Assembly (NCBI GenBank): GCA_030645475.1
Contig: JAUSMA010000065.1
Coordinates: 90,383 to 154,382 of the forward strand
Source: Nitrospirota bacterium
GTDB lineage: Bacteria > Nitrospirota > Nitrospiria > Nitrospirales > Nitrospiraceae
Reading direction: 5' to 3'
Length of the DNA stretch: 64,000 nt
The first letter of the stretch is position 1, and the number at the start of each line of letters is the position of its first letter. Below, one piece after another: positions 25,517 to 34,708 of this stretch. The notes under the pieces were generated by a model. It was not told the origin of the DNA. It did not search any database and worked only from the letters and a program-made list of their open reading frames with translations. A program made the translations under genes and the position numbers.

Positions 25517-26323
25517 ATGACACAACGAAATCTGTATATGCCCTTCGTGCTGCTGACCGGTATCCTCGTCGGGCCCTGTCCCGCGAGTGCGGCCTCTGCC
25601 GATCGTGCTCCCGTGGCAGTGCGGGTGGCGCAAGGGCCTGAACTCCGCGCGATCAAGCTGGTTCCTGCTCTCGTCCCGGCGATGCACCAGCTGCATCCCC
25701 ACGATATTCAGCGAAGCATTCTGCGTTTCCTCGAACAGGAGATGGCGGGACAGGTGCGTGCGGTCCATGCCACGATGGTGGACCCGCAGGAATCGATCGA
25801 TGTGCCGCCCGGCAGCATGGGCCTGATGATTACTCCGCATGGATTGGACGAAGGCCTCGGGCGCCGAACCTTTCATGTCCAGATCAATGCGAACGGTCGG
25901 CCTTGGCAGACTATCGATGCCACGGCCGACATCGGCGCCTCCGTCGATGCCGTCGTACCGGTCAGAGTGATCAAGGCCGAGGATCTGATCGAAGCGGAAG
26001 ACCTCACGATCCAGCGCATCAAACTGCGGGAGTTGAACCATCAGTTGGCGACCAACATCAATGATGTTATCGGGAAGAGCGCAGCACGCGCGCTGCAGGC
26101 CAACATGCCGATTCGCCTCACGATGATTAAGAAACCCTATGCCGTTCACAAAGGGGATCGTGTGGCGATCGAGGCCAAACATGGGGGGCTCTCGATTCAA
26201 GCGTCCGGCGTGACGAAATCGAGTGGAGAGCTCGGCCAATCCATTACGGTTGCGAACCTCGATTCAGGCAAAGAGTTGCGCGCAAAGATCGTGGCACCGG
26301 GAGTCGTACGCGTTGAGTACTAA
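25517..26323 (+). CDS. flgA: Flagellar P-ring assembly protein FlgA
   Basis: The 268-residue protein has a Sec signal peptide (LYMPFVLLTGILVGPCPASA, cleavage near residue 26) and a C-terminal SAF domain pattern (VPVRVIKAEDLIEAEDLTIQ, then PIRLTMIKKPYAVHKGDRVA). FlgA is the periplasmic chaperone for FlgI P-ring assembly. Its end overlaps the start of flgH by 11 bases. Confidence 0.93.
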   Translation: MTQRNLYMPFVLLTGILVGPCPASAASADRAPVAVRVAQGPELRAIKLVPALVPAMHQLHPHDIQRSILRFLEQEMAGQVRAVHATMVDPQESIDVPPGSMGLMITPHGLDEGLGRRTFHVQINANGRPWQTIDATADIGASVDAVVPVRVIKAEDLIEAEDLTIQRIKLRELNHQLATNINDVIGKSAARALQANMPIRLTMIKKPYAVHKGDRVAIEAKHGGLSIQASGVTKSSGELGQSITVANLDSGKELRAKIVAPGVVRVEY

Positions 26324-27020
26324 TCGCTGTCATACGTCGATCCGGCTGATGCTCGCGCTGAGCGTTGCGCTCGTCAACGTCGGGTGCTACTGGCACAATT
26401 CTCCCAACGTCGCCAAGAAACTGACGGTGCCTGCATTGCCTCCGCCCAAAACCGTCGGCTCGCTCTGGCAGGAGGAGAATGGGCGCGCGTACCTGTACGA
26501 AGACCTGCGGGCCATGAGGGTTGGCGATATTCTGACAATCAAGATTGTGGAAAAACATGCGGGGTCCAAGTCGGCCGACACGAAGGCGGAACGGGAATCG
26601 ACCTTGAATAATTCGTTAAGCGGGACCGGTATCGGTTACATCGGTATCCCCGGAGTCCGGCTCGGCGCTGAGACGATGCGGGGACTGGGGGTCGATGCCA
26701 GCGCCAAGAGCAAGTTCGGAGGGAAGGGTGCGACCAGCCGTGCCGATACCTTGACCGGGACGATTTCCACGATTGTGACCGAGGTCCTGCCGAACGGGGA
26801 TCTCCGCATCGAAGGCAAGCGGGAAGTGACCGTCAACAGCGAGACGCAGCTGATGTCGATCAGCGGCATCGTCCGGCGCGTGGACGTCGATACGAAGAAC
26901 ACGGTTCTGTCGAGTGCCATTGCCGACGCGAAGATCGAATATTCCGGCTTAGGTGTCGTGGACGACGTGCAGCGGCCCGGCTGGCTGGTTCGGGTGCTTG
27001 ATTGGGTCTATCCATTCTGA
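26313..27020 (+). CDS. flgH: Flagellar L-ring lipoprotein FlgH
   Basis: The 235-residue product has FlgH features: SLWQEENGRAYLYEDLRAMR, VGDILTIKIVEK, and the C-terminal VLPNGDLRIEGKREVTVN, with DVQRPGWLVRVLDWVY at the end. I chose the TTG at 26313 because a GGGAG lies 9 bases before it and because it gives a lipoprotein-type leader with basic residues, a hydrophobic core and Cys (LALSVALVNVGC). The ATG at 26349 would lack the basic part. The L ring sits in the outer membrane. Confidence 0.9.
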   Translation: MSTNRCHTSIRLMLALSVALVNVGCYWHNSPNVAKKLTVPALPPPKTVGSLWQEENGRAYLYEDLRAMRVGDILTIKIVEKHAGSKSADTKAERESTLNNSLSGTGIGYIGIPGVRLGAETMRGLGVDASAKSKFGGKGATSRADTLTGTISTIVTEVLPNGDLRIEGKREVTVNSETQLMSISGIVRRVDVDTKNTVLSSAIADAKIEYSGLGVVDDVQRPGWLVRVLDWVYPF

Positions 27021-27038
27021 GTCACGGAGGTGAGGATC

Positions 27039-27302
27039 ATGGGACGCACCGTAAGGCGGACGGCGGGCATTTCTTGGGAACAGCGGCATCGCCAGGCCGT
27101 GACGGACTATCTCAAGATGATGGTCCTCAGCGGGGTCGTTCGCCGGGCCGATCTCGACCCTCCGGTGCTTCATCAGCATTCGGCGAAGATCGGCATCGAT
27201 CCCTATGGAGGGGCGCTGGACCTCGATAACGAAATCGAGGAACCAGGCTGGTTGGCGAGAATATTTTTGAGCCGGGAGTACCTGTTGCGTCGGTACCATT
27301 GA
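27039..27302 (+). CDS. Small protein of unknown function between flgH and flgI
   Basis: The 87-residue protein is not one I recognise. It starts at ATG 27039, 8 bases after GGAGG (a GTG at 27030 is also in frame), and overlaps the region just before flgI. It is basic at the N-terminus (MGRTVRRTAGISWEQRHRQA) and lacks a signal peptide or membrane segment. Its end contains EEPGWLARIFLSREYLLRR, which recalls the FlgH end RPGWLVRVLDWV, though the match is short. It lies tightly between flgH and flgI, so a role in ring assembly or control is a reasonable guess only. Confidence 0.65.
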   Translation: MGRTVRRTAGISWEQRHRQAVTDYLKMMVLSGVVRRADLDPPVLHQHSAKIGIDPYGGALDLDNEIEEPGWLARIFLSREYLLRRYH

Positions 27303-27328
27303 CGGTGAACATTGTACAGGACATGACC

Positions 27329-28462
27329 ATGATGATGACGAAACGCTCTATCGGTGCCTCATTGCTCGCTGCGCTGCTTGTCGCGACGCCGGCTTGGGCC
27401 GTCAGGATTAAAGACGTCGGCTCGTTTGAAGGTGTCCGTGAAAACCAGTTGATCGGCTACGGGCTCGTGGTCGGACTGGATCGTACCGGCGATCAGGTCA
27501 TCGGCGGTCAGTTCACGATCCAGGCCATGATGTCGATGTTGAATAAGATGGGTGTGAACCTCGTGATCGATCCGATCCAATTACTGACGCGCAACATCGC
27601 GTCGGTCATGGTGACGGCCAAGCTGCCGCCCTTTGCCAAGCCGGGCTTGACGATCGACGTGCTGGTGTCCTCGATGGCCAATGCGAAGAGTCTGCAAGGC
27701 GGCACGCTGTTGCTCACGCCGTTGAAAGCGGCGAACCAGCAAGTCTATGCCGTGGCGCAAGGGGCGGTGTCGATCGGAGGGTTTTTGGGAGGGACGGGCG
27801 GCGGCGGCGGTTCGACCGTGACCAAGAATCATCAATCTGCCGGGGTGGTGCCCGGTGGAGCCATCATCGAAAAGGAAGCGGTGGTCGACGTGGAATCGTG
27901 GGAAACCGTGTCGGTGCTCCTGCGTCAGCCTGATTTTACGACAGCGATAAGGACGACCGAGGCCATCGACGGCGTCTTCGGCAAGGGGAGTGCGACCGCC
28001 GTCAATGCCGGCCTGGTCCGGGCGACTATCCCGGCGAATTTTCGAGGCCGAGTCGTGGAGTATATCGCCACAATCGAAGGGTTGGACGTGGCGGTCGATT
28101 TGTCGGCCAGAGTGGTGGTGAACGAACGAACCGGCACGGTGGTTCTCGGCGAGCATGTGCGGATCTCCACCTGTGCCATCTCGCATGGCAATCTCACGAT
28201 CTCAGTGAAGAATACGCTCAATGTGTCGCAGCCTCCCGCTCCGTTGATTGGGTCCACGACTGGTCAGACGACTGTGACCCCCGATGTTCAGACGGAAGTG
28301 AAGGAACAGGAGTCTCGGTTGGTGGTGGTTGATGAGACGGTGACACTCGGGGAGGTCGTGCGGGCGTTGAACGCAGTCGGAGTGACTCCCAGGGACCTGG
28401 TAGCCATTTTGTCGGCACTTCGTTCGGCAGGAGCTCTTCAGGCTAACCTTGATATAATTTAG
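27329..28462 (+). CDS. flgI: Flagellar P-ring protein FlgI
   Basis: The 377-residue protein has a clear signal peptide (KRSIGASLLAALLVATPAWA, then VRIKDV) and the FlgI body: VRENQLIGYGLVVGLDRTGD, NIASVMVTAKLPPFAKPG, and a C-terminal VGVTPRDLVAILSALRSAGA. It forms the periplasmic P ring around the rod. The third in-frame start, ATG 27329, is 7 bases after AGGA; TTG 27299 and ATG 27323 are alternatives. An AT-rich spacer of 49 bases separates it from flgJ. Confidence 0.96.
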   Translation: MMMTKRSIGASLLAALLVATPAWAVRIKDVGSFEGVRENQLIGYGLVVGLDRTGDQVIGGQFTIQAMMSMLNKMGVNLVIDPIQLLTRNIASVMVTAKLPPFAKPGLTIDVLVSSMANAKSLQGGTLLLTPLKAANQQVYAVAQGAVSIGGFLGGTGGGGGSTVTKNHQSAGVVPGGAIIEKEAVVDVESWETVSVLLRQPDFTTAIRTTEAIDGVFGKGSATAVNAGLVRATIPANFRGRVVEYIATIEGLDVAVDLSARVVVNERTGTVVLGEHVRISTCAISHGNLTISVKNTLNVSQPPAPLIGSTTGQTTVTPDVQTEVKEQESRLVVVDETVTLGEVVRALNAVGVTPRDLVAILSALRSAGALQANLDII

Positions 28463-28511
28463 TTAATCTATTGATTGTAATAATTATTTAAATCTCACAA
28501 AGGATTGTATT

Positions 28512-28931
28512 TTGAACCACGACCTTACTGGAATCAGCTCCATCAGACATACGGCTGACGCCCAGTTGAGCCTGACGAAGCCTCCTTCGCTCATGGGGGA
28601 AGATCGGCAGGCAGGGTTGGCAGCCCTGAAGGGCGCCGCACATGAGTTTGAAAGCTACTTTATCTCTAACCTCTTGAAAGTCATGAGAGAAACTGTTCCG
28701 AAAGGAGCATTGGAGAATAAAGGCGGTGCCTATTTCTACTCGTTTTATGACCAGGAAATCGGCAGGCTGGCTGCAGAATCTGGCGGGCTTGGGTTGGCTA
28801 AGATGATTCATGAATATACCGAAAAAAATACACCACTCCCCTCAAGTTCTCCGGCTCATCAACCGATAGAGGAGCCGATAGGTATTAAAGCCCCGATTCC
28901 AGTACCGCGCACTCAGTGGATTCAGGGCTAA
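28512..28931 (+). CDS. flgJ: Rod-binding protein FlgJ, short form without muramidase domain
   Basis: The 139-residue protein covers only the rod-cap domain of FlgJ: AALKGAAHEFESYFISNLLK, then FYSFYDQEIGRLAAESGGLG. The C-terminal peptidoglycan hydrolase domain of enterobacterial FlgJ (about 313 residues) is absent, as in many other phyla, so a separate hydrolase must open the wall. The TTG start is supported by AAAGGA 8 bases upstream. Confidence 0.9.
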   Translation: MNHDLTGISSIRHTADAQLSLTKPPSLMGEDRQAGLAALKGAAHEFESYFISNLLKVMRETVPKGALENKGGAYFYSFYDQEIGRLAAESGGLGLAKMIHEYTEKNTPLPSSSPAHQPIEEPIGIKAPIPVPRTQWIQG

Positions 28932-28952
28932 CTTAGGGAGAGGAGCAAGGTT

Positions 28953-29255
28953 ATGCAGATCTCAGGTCACGGCAGAGCCGATCATCTTGCCACGTTGCTT
29001 CTGGGGACCCAGGAGGGCGCTCCGGTCGGGGCAAATCGTCGCCCGTCCAGCGACGGTCGCCAGGATCGCGTGCAGATTTCGCAGCAGGCGAAGGAAATTC
29101 AACGGATTAAGGCTCTGGCTGACCAGCCGGATCCCGCCCGTGAAGCACGCATAGAGCAGATCAGCCGGGCGGTGGATGCCGGCACGTACAACGTCACAGG
29201 GCGCAAGGTCGGGGATGCGATCATTCGTCACGCATTGACCGAGGCCGCGCTCTAA
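28953..29255 (+). CDS. flgM: Anti-sigma-28 factor FlgM
   Basis: The 100-residue protein has a flexible, polar N-terminus and the FlgM C-terminal helix pattern: DRVQISQQAKEIQRIKAL, REARIEQISRAVDAGTYN, VTGRKVGDAIIRHAL. It binds FliA until the hook is complete and is then exported. flgN follows, and FlgN is the chaperone known elsewhere to affect FlgM translation. Confidence 0.93.
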   Translation: MQISGHGRADHLATLLLGTQEGAPVGANRRPSSDGRQDRVQISQQAKEIQRIKALADQPDPAREARIEQISRAVDAGTYNVTGRKVGDAIIRHALTEAAL

Positions 29256-29343
29256 TCCGTCCTCTCTCTGTCGGGAAACCGATCTGAGCAGAAGACGGCT
29301 GGGGCCTTCACTGACTTAGACGAAACTCGACAGAAAGAGGCAT

Positions 29344-29853
29344 ATGTTTAATACTGCGACGACCACTGCAGCCATTCTCGATATCCTCACCCGCGAAGTC
29401 GCCCACTGCGACCTGCTGAATCACACGCTGCAACAAGAACGGAACGCCCTCCGCCAGCTGTCCCTGGCAGAGTTCCCTTCGCTCAATGCGCAACGTCTCA
29501 AAGATCTCCAAGGGCTCCAAGCCCTGGAGGCGGAACGCGAGGCGGTGGTCCATCGCTGCGCCGATGCCTGGGGTCTTCCCCGTACAACGCTGTCCCTGCA
29601 GGCCGTGATCGATCGCCTGGCCCTTCCTGACAAACGAGAGGTCGAGCGATGCCATGAGCGGCTCACCGCCAAAGTTCGTGCCTTGCGCCAGGAGACCGCC
29701 GTGAATGAGTTACTTGTGGCGGGGATTCAAACTTTGTGCCGTAAGGCGATGCATCTCACAAGCGAAGCCCTCCCGAAACGGGACACCTATTCAGCCTCCG
29801 GGGAATCTCAACGCGCCGGGATCGGCGGCACGATGCTCAGACAGAGAGGATAG
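29344..29853 (+). CDS. flgN: FlgN-type flagellar chaperone for hook-filament junction proteins
   Basis: The 169-residue all-helical protein contains LLNHTLQQERNALRQLSLAE and LNAQRLKDLQGLQALEAERE, the FlgN pattern. It lies between flgM and flgK, whose product is its client together with FlgL. FlgN family sequences diverge widely, so the call relies on position and helicity. The C-terminus after residue 150 looks disordered. Confidence 0.88.
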   Translation: MFNTATTTAAILDILTREVAHCDLLNHTLQQERNALRQLSLAEFPSLNAQRLKDLQGLQALEAEREAVVHRCADAWGLPRTTLSLQAVIDRLALPDKREVERCHERLTAKVRALRQETAVNELLVAGIQTLCRKAMHLTSEALPKRDTYSASGESQRAGIGGTMLRQRG

Positions 29854-29862
29854 AGGGATATT

Positions 29863-31887
29863 ATGGGACTCGATGGACTGCTCGATATCGGGAAGAGCGC
29901 ACTCAGCGTCGCGCAACAGGCGCTCACGGTCACCGGTCACAACGTCGCCAACGTCAACACCCCCGGCTATTCCCGCCAGATGGCGGTGGTCACTGAACGG
30001 TCTCCGATCAATGGAGGGCCCGGCCAGGTCGGGACCGGTGTCCAGGTCGTCGAGATTCGGCGTATCGTCGATAAATTTATCAACGCGGAGTTGACGGACT
30101 CGCATGAACTGCTGGGAGAGTTATCCATCACGCGGGACCAGTTATTCCAAATTCAGAATATTTTTACCGATTCCAACAATCAGGGGATCGGTGCCCAGTT
30201 GAACGAGTTTTTCAGCAGTCTCCAGGATGTCGCGGCAAGCCCCTCCGATGTCACTCCGCGTTCAGTGCTGCTGGCGAAATCGGCCCTGCTCACCAATAGC
30301 ATCAATCAGGCGGCCGGTGAGCTGTCCGCTCGCCGTACCTCGGTGAACGATCAAGTGAAGCAGACGATCTCGGAAATCAACAGTTTGACGACACGGATTG
30401 CCGATCTGAACAATAAAATCGTGTCGGCCGAAATTACGGGGCAGAATGCCAACGATGTGCGGGACCAGCGGGATCAGGCGGTCAACGAGCTGGCTCAGCG
30501 CATCGATATCTCGGTGCTCGACGGGGCGAACGGCGCTGTGTCGGTCTTTGTCGGGCGCGGCCAGGTGGTCGTCGAAAGCAACGTGTCGCGCAATTTGGTC
30601 GCCGTGGAATCGCTCGACAATGGGGGCCTGGTCAACGTCCAATACGATACGGGGAGTACCAGATCTGCAGATATTACCTCGTCTATTTCTGGCGGACGGA
30701 TCGGGGGACTGCTGGCGATCCGTGACACGATCATTCCGGGGCTGCAATCGTCCTTCGACAAACTCTCGGCTGGTTTGGTGAACGAGGTCAATCAACTTCA
30801 TCGCCAGGGCTATGGGCTCGATGGGTCTACGGGACTCGATTTTTTTTCGCCTCTCACCGTGACGACACATGAGCAGTCTACGAATGAAGGCACGGCCATT
30901 CTCACGGCCGGACCGATTACCGCCAACAGCCTCCTGACCCTGCAGGATTATGAAATCAGATTTTCGTCCTCGACGGCCTACTCCATCGTCAATGCGACGA
31001 CCGGGGCGACCATCAAGGGGAATTTTACAGGGATTGCGGTGACGGCGCCGACGGTGGATGTGCCGGTCAATATTGTGACCGGAACGAACGATACCTTGAC
31101 GGTTAGCGTCGATGGCACCACATCCGGAACGATCACGCTGGCTGGCGCTGCCACGCCCGGACAAGCCTATACCAGTGGCGCCGCGCTGGCGACCGAGTTG
31201 CAAACGAAGATTAATGCCGATGCGACCCTGCAGGCGGCAGGACGTAGCGTAGTGGTGACGTACGATACGACGGCGAACCGATTCACGATTACGTCGAACG
31301 CCACGACTGCGACTTCGGCCGTCAACGTGACCGGAGGGACTGCGCGTACGGCCCTGGGTTTGCTCAGTGGAACCAGCACCGCCGCGTCAGGAGTCTATAC
31401 CGATCCTCAAACATTTACGCTCGATGGAATACAGATCGTCTTGAGCGGGACCGTCGTGGCCGGGGACGAGTTCTCGGTCAATTCTTATACCGGTATGGCC
31501 ACGTCGATCAGCACGTCGCTGACGAATGGCAGCAGGGTGGCTGCCTCCTCGACGCGTGCCGGTGTTCCCGGCAATAACACCAACGCGATTGCGCTGGTCG
31601 CCCTGCAGACGAAATCCATTGCTGTGATCGGCAACACCACGTTCGGCGATGCCTATCGTGTCGCGGCCACGAGTGTGGGCGTGGCGGCGCAGTCTGCAGA
31701 TACCAGCCTCGATGCGCAAACGATCTTGCACGAGCAATTAGAGTCGTTCAGGGCCCAGTCGTCCGGCGTGTCGATCGACGAAGAACTGGTCGATATGCTC
31801 AAGTATCAACGGCTCTTCGATGCAGCATCTCGGTTGATCATCATCACGAATGAAATGTTGCAAACGCTGCTGGACTTGAAACGCTAA
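29863..31887 (+). CDS. flgK: Flagellar hook-associated protein FlgK (HAP1)
   Basis: The 674-residue protein has the FlgK N-terminus (ALSVAQQALTVTGHNVANVN, TPGYSRQ), the VRDQRDQAVNELAQRIDIS motif, and the C-terminus VSIDEELVDMLKYQRLFDAA. It is longer than enterobacterial FlgK (about 547). The extra mass includes an inserted domain at about residues 400-505 with DTLTVSVDGTTSGTITL and LATELQTKINADATL, closely similar to a segment of FlgL. FlgK and FlgL join hook and filament. Confidence 0.96.
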   Translation: MGLDGLLDIGKSALSVAQQALTVTGHNVANVNTPGYSRQMAVVTERSPINGGPGQVGTGVQVVEIRRIVDKFINAELTDSHELLGELSITRDQLFQIQNIFTDSNNQGIGAQLNEFFSSLQDVAASPSDVTPRSVLLAKSALLTNSINQAAGELSARRTSVNDQVKQTISEINSLTTRIADLNNKIVSAEITGQNANDVRDQRDQAVNELAQRIDISVLDGANGAVSVFVGRGQVVVESNVSRNLVAVESLDNGGLVNVQYDTGSTRSADITSSISGGRIGGLLAIRDTIIPGLQSSFDKLSAGLVNEVNQLHRQGYGLDGSTGLDFFSPLTVTTHEQSTNEGTAILTAGPITANSLLTLQDYEIRFSSSTAYSIVNATTGATIKGNFTGIAVTAPTVDVPVNIVTGTNDTLTVSVDGTTSGTITLAGAATPGQAYTSGAALATELQTKINADATLQAAGRSVVVTYDTTANRFTITSNATTATSAVNVTGGTARTALGLLSGTSTAASGVYTDPQTFTLDGIQIVLSGTVVAGDEFSVNSYTGMATSISTSLTNGSRVAASSTRAGVPGNNTNAIALVALQTKSIAVIGNTTFGDAYRVAATSVGVAAQSADTSLDAQTILHEQLESFRAQSSGVSIDEELVDMLKYQRLFDAASRLIIITNEMLQTLLDLKR

Positions 31888-31904
31888 CGCGGAGAGACAA
31901 GCCT

Positions 31905-34364
31905 ATGAGAGTTACCGAACAACAGGCCTATGGCACATTGGTCAGTAATATTCAGCGGGCCCGCGCCAAGGCCCTGGCCACGCAGGAGCAAATTTCGACC
32001 GGCAAGAAGGTAGTGAAACCGTCGGATAATGCTAATGGGTTTGACCGCATCGTGGCGACCAAGTTTTCGATGGCGAAGGCGAACCAACATTTGCGCAACC
32101 TCGGCGTGGCTACGACTCGTCTCGACCTGACCGACAGCGCTTTGAGCAGCGTCACGAACGCCCTCGCCAGGGTCAAAGAACTTGCCGTGCAGTTCGCCAA
32201 CAGCACCAACGGCGCTGCCGAACGAGCGATTGGCGCACGTGAAGTCAAGCAGTTGCTCCTTCAGCTTCAAGAACAGGGAAATGCCGAACATGCCGGGGGG
32301 CAATCGATTTTTGCCGGCACCGGCCGCCATGGGCGTGCGACGGGTGTCGCCATTACCGCGCCCATCGCGCTGACCGGTGGGACCAACGATTCGCTGGTGG
32401 TGAACGTCGACGGGACCACGTCTGGCACGATCGCGCTTGGAACCGCTTCCGTGACCGGTTCCGAATTGGCCGCACTCGTGCAACGCAAGGTCAACACCGA
32501 TCCGACGCTTCTGGCGGCAGGGAAAAGTGTGACGGTGACGTTCGACACCAACCATCTCGTCCTCACCTCGTCCGATAACGGCCTGCCGTCCTCGGTCGAA
32601 GTCACCGGCGGTACCAGCCTGACGGCTCTCGGCTTTAACGGAGGCAGCACGACCAACGGCGCCTCCGCCTTTGCCCTCCGTGCGGCGACTGGAGTCGGCA
32701 CGAGGAATACCGGAAGCGCCGTGATCTCACAAGGTACGGTATTCAACCCGAACGCTGCGACGCTCAACGATTACCTGGTGAAGTTCAGTTCAGCGACCAC
32801 CTTCGATCTCTACAACGTCACCACGTCCGTGGGGGTATTGCCGAATACCACTAATACCGGAGGAGTGGTGAGGAGCGACAGCGGCGTGCTCGATTCGAGC
32901 CTGGTGACATTGGACAATTATGAAGTTCGTGTGAAAAATATTTATACGGTGACGGCGGGGGTGAACGACGGGATTCGTTTCGATCCAGGATCCGGAGCGG
33001 TCACGGCAACATTGGCCGCCGGGTCCTATACCGGAGCCGAGTTGGCGACTCAGATCAAGACCGCTCTCGAGGCGGCGAGTGGGCCCGAAACCTACACGGT
33101 CGGTTTTGACGAGACGACCGCCAAGTTCAGCATCACAAACGACGTGGCGAACGGGACGGCGCTGAGTTTGCTCTATTCGAACGCAGCGACGACGGCCGGA
33201 TCGCTTCTCGGCTCATCGGGGCGCGATTTGAGCCCCATCGCGGCGGGAGCGACGGTCATCAGCGATGTGGACACGACCGGCCTGGCCGGGGTGTCCAAGC
33301 AACAGAACGTGTACAACACGACCCTTGCGACCAACATCTTCAACATCACCTCGGCGAACAATACGCTGATCGTCAACGACGACGGAGGGACCACCGATAC
33401 GACGATTACCCTGGCGACCGGAAGTTATACAGGTGCGCAGCTGGCGACCGAACTGGCGTCTAAGCTGAACGCAAGCCGCAATGCCGCCAATACGACTCCT
33501 TATACCGTGGCGTACGGATCTGTGACCGCCGGCCGGATTACGATCAACAATCCCGCAGGCAATGCCAATTCACTCATTCTGAGATTCGGTAATGCCGGCT
33601 CTACCGCGGCGCAGATTCTAGGCTCTGGGTCGGCGACTGTGACGGAGACCGTGGGGGCGTCGGCTTCCACGCTGAACAACGATGCCGGTTATACGAACTA
33701 CCTCTCCGGTGCGAACATCGACTTCGACGGCCTTCGGGTCGTCCTGCAGGATGGGACCGCGGGACCCCGGAATGGAGACGTATTCGCGGTTTCACAAACG
33801 CGGAGCGTCGTGCTCCCGAATCAGACCTATGTGTCCGGACGCACGATCGAGGCAGAGGGGGTGCGGTTTTCACTCAGGGACGGAGCGGCGGCTCCGGCAA
33901 GCGGCGATCGTTTCAGTATCCAGACCGGAGTGCAGTACCAGGGCGACGACGGGCTGCAAACCATTGAAGTCGGCGATGGGCAAACGGTCAAGACGAACCA
34001 GCCTGGCAATCAGACCTTTAGCGGCCCCACGATCGACCTGTTCGCATCGGTGAAAAGTTTGAATGCCGCGTTGAACGGCAATTACGTCGGCGGCATTCAG
34101 CGAGGCTTAGCAGGTGTCGATGTGGCGTTGGATCAGGTGTCGTCCATTCAGGGCGAGCTGGGCGCGTTGTCCAATCGTCTCGCATCGAGCAAGGGCAGCC
34201 TCGATGAGACGAAGGTCTTTCTGGCGAACATTTTGTCCACCAATGAAGACGTGGATCTGGTGGAAGCGATTTCAAGCTTGACGCTCCAGCAGCAAGCCAT
34301 TCAAGCTGCAGGGGCCACGCTCAACCGTCTGTTCGAAAGCTCCCTGCTGAATTTCTTGAAATAA
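31905..34364 (+). CDS. flgL: Flagellar hook-associated protein FlgL (HAP3), enlarged
   Basis: The 819-residue protein has the FlgL N-terminus (MRVTEQQAYGTLVSNIQRAR, then LATQEQISTGKKVVKPSDN) and a flagellin-type C-terminus (LVEAISSLTLQQQAIQAAGA, LNRLFESSLLNFLK). Enterobacterial FlgL has about 317 residues. The middle carries at least three related segments near 160-245, 345-440 and 470-580 with LAT/LAA-type helix, K-N and beta patterns (for example GTNDSLVVNVDGTTSGTIAL and GSYTGAQLATELASKLNASR). These may form an exposed, decorated surface. Confidence 0.95.
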   Translation: MRVTEQQAYGTLVSNIQRARAKALATQEQISTGKKVVKPSDNANGFDRIVATKFSMAKANQHLRNLGVATTRLDLTDSALSSVTNALARVKELAVQFANSTNGAAERAIGAREVKQLLLQLQEQGNAEHAGGQSIFAGTGRHGRATGVAITAPIALTGGTNDSLVVNVDGTTSGTIALGTASVTGSELAALVQRKVNTDPTLLAAGKSVTVTFDTNHLVLTSSDNGLPSSVEVTGGTSLTALGFNGGSTTNGASAFALRAATGVGTRNTGSAVISQGTVFNPNAATLNDYLVKFSSATTFDLYNVTTSVGVLPNTTNTGGVVRSDSGVLDSSLVTLDNYEVRVKNIYTVTAGVNDGIRFDPGSGAVTATLAAGSYTGAELATQIKTALEAASGPETYTVGFDETTAKFSITNDVANGTALSLLYSNAATTAGSLLGSSGRDLSPIAAGATVISDVDTTGLAGVSKQQNVYNTTLATNIFNITSANNTLIVNDDGGTTDTTITLATGSYTGAQLATELASKLNASRNAANTTPYTVAYGSVTAGRITINNPAGNANSLILRFGNAGSTAAQILGSGSATVTETVGASASTLNNDAGYTNYLSGANIDFDGLRVVLQDGTAGPRNGDVFAVSQTRSVVLPNQTYVSGRTIEAEGVRFSLRDGAAAPASGDRFSIQTGVQYQGDDGLQTIEVGDGQTVKTNQPGNQTFSGPTIDLFASVKSLNAALNGNYVGGIQRGLAGVDVALDQVSSIQGELGALSNRLASSKGSLDETKVFLANILSTNEDVDLVEAISSLTLQQQAIQAAGATLNRLFESSLLNFLK

Positions 34365-34385
34365 GAGGCCGTACGCGTTGTTGGC

Positions 34386-34412
34386 TCAAGAATTGTGGCG
34401 AGCGACCGATAC
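34386..34412 (+). promoter_or_regulatory. Sigma-28 (FliA) promoter before csrA
   Basis: TCAAGAAT-N11-ACCGATAC resembles TAAAGTTT-N11-GCCGATAA, with the spacer length exact. It lies 41 bases before the csrA ATG, in the gap after flgL. The -35-like half is the weaker part. Confidence 0.55.
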
Positions 34413-34453
34413 TAGGGGTAATCAAGTTGTGGCATCAGCCAAGGAAGGCATCA

Positions 34454-34684
34454 ATGTTGGTCTTGACGCGCAGGCGTGGAGAAGCGATCACAATTGGCCC
34501 CAATATTCGGGTGGTCGTCCTCGACATTAAAGGTGGCCAGATTCGCTTAGGAATCGAGGCGCCGTCGACGGTCGAGATCCATCGGGATGAAATCTGTGTG
34601 AGAATTCAAGAAGAAAACCAATCGGCAGCCTGTACCGGGGTGGTCCCTCTGGCTGCGTTCCGGCGTCTCCTGCCGACAGGGTGA
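34454..34684 (+). CDS. csrA: Carbon storage regulator CsrA (RsmA)
   Basis: The 76-residue protein begins MLVLTRRRGEAITIGPNIRV, followed by VLDIKGGQIRLGIEAPSTVE and IHRDEI, the complete CsrA fold. It carries a C-terminal extension of about 20 residues, which in other FliW-containing bacteria helps bind FliW. AAGGAAGG precedes ATG 34454; the longer frame from 34427 lacks support. CsrA binds GGA motifs in mRNA leaders; a candidate site overlaps the fliC start at 57822. fliW follows by 24 bases. Confidence 0.96.
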   Translation: MLVLTRRRGEAITIGPNIRVVVLDIKGGQIRLGIEAPSTVEIHRDEICVRIQEENQSAACTGVVPLAAFRRLLPTG

Positions 34685-34708
34685 CGCTCAATTGCGTGAG
34701 GCTCGATT

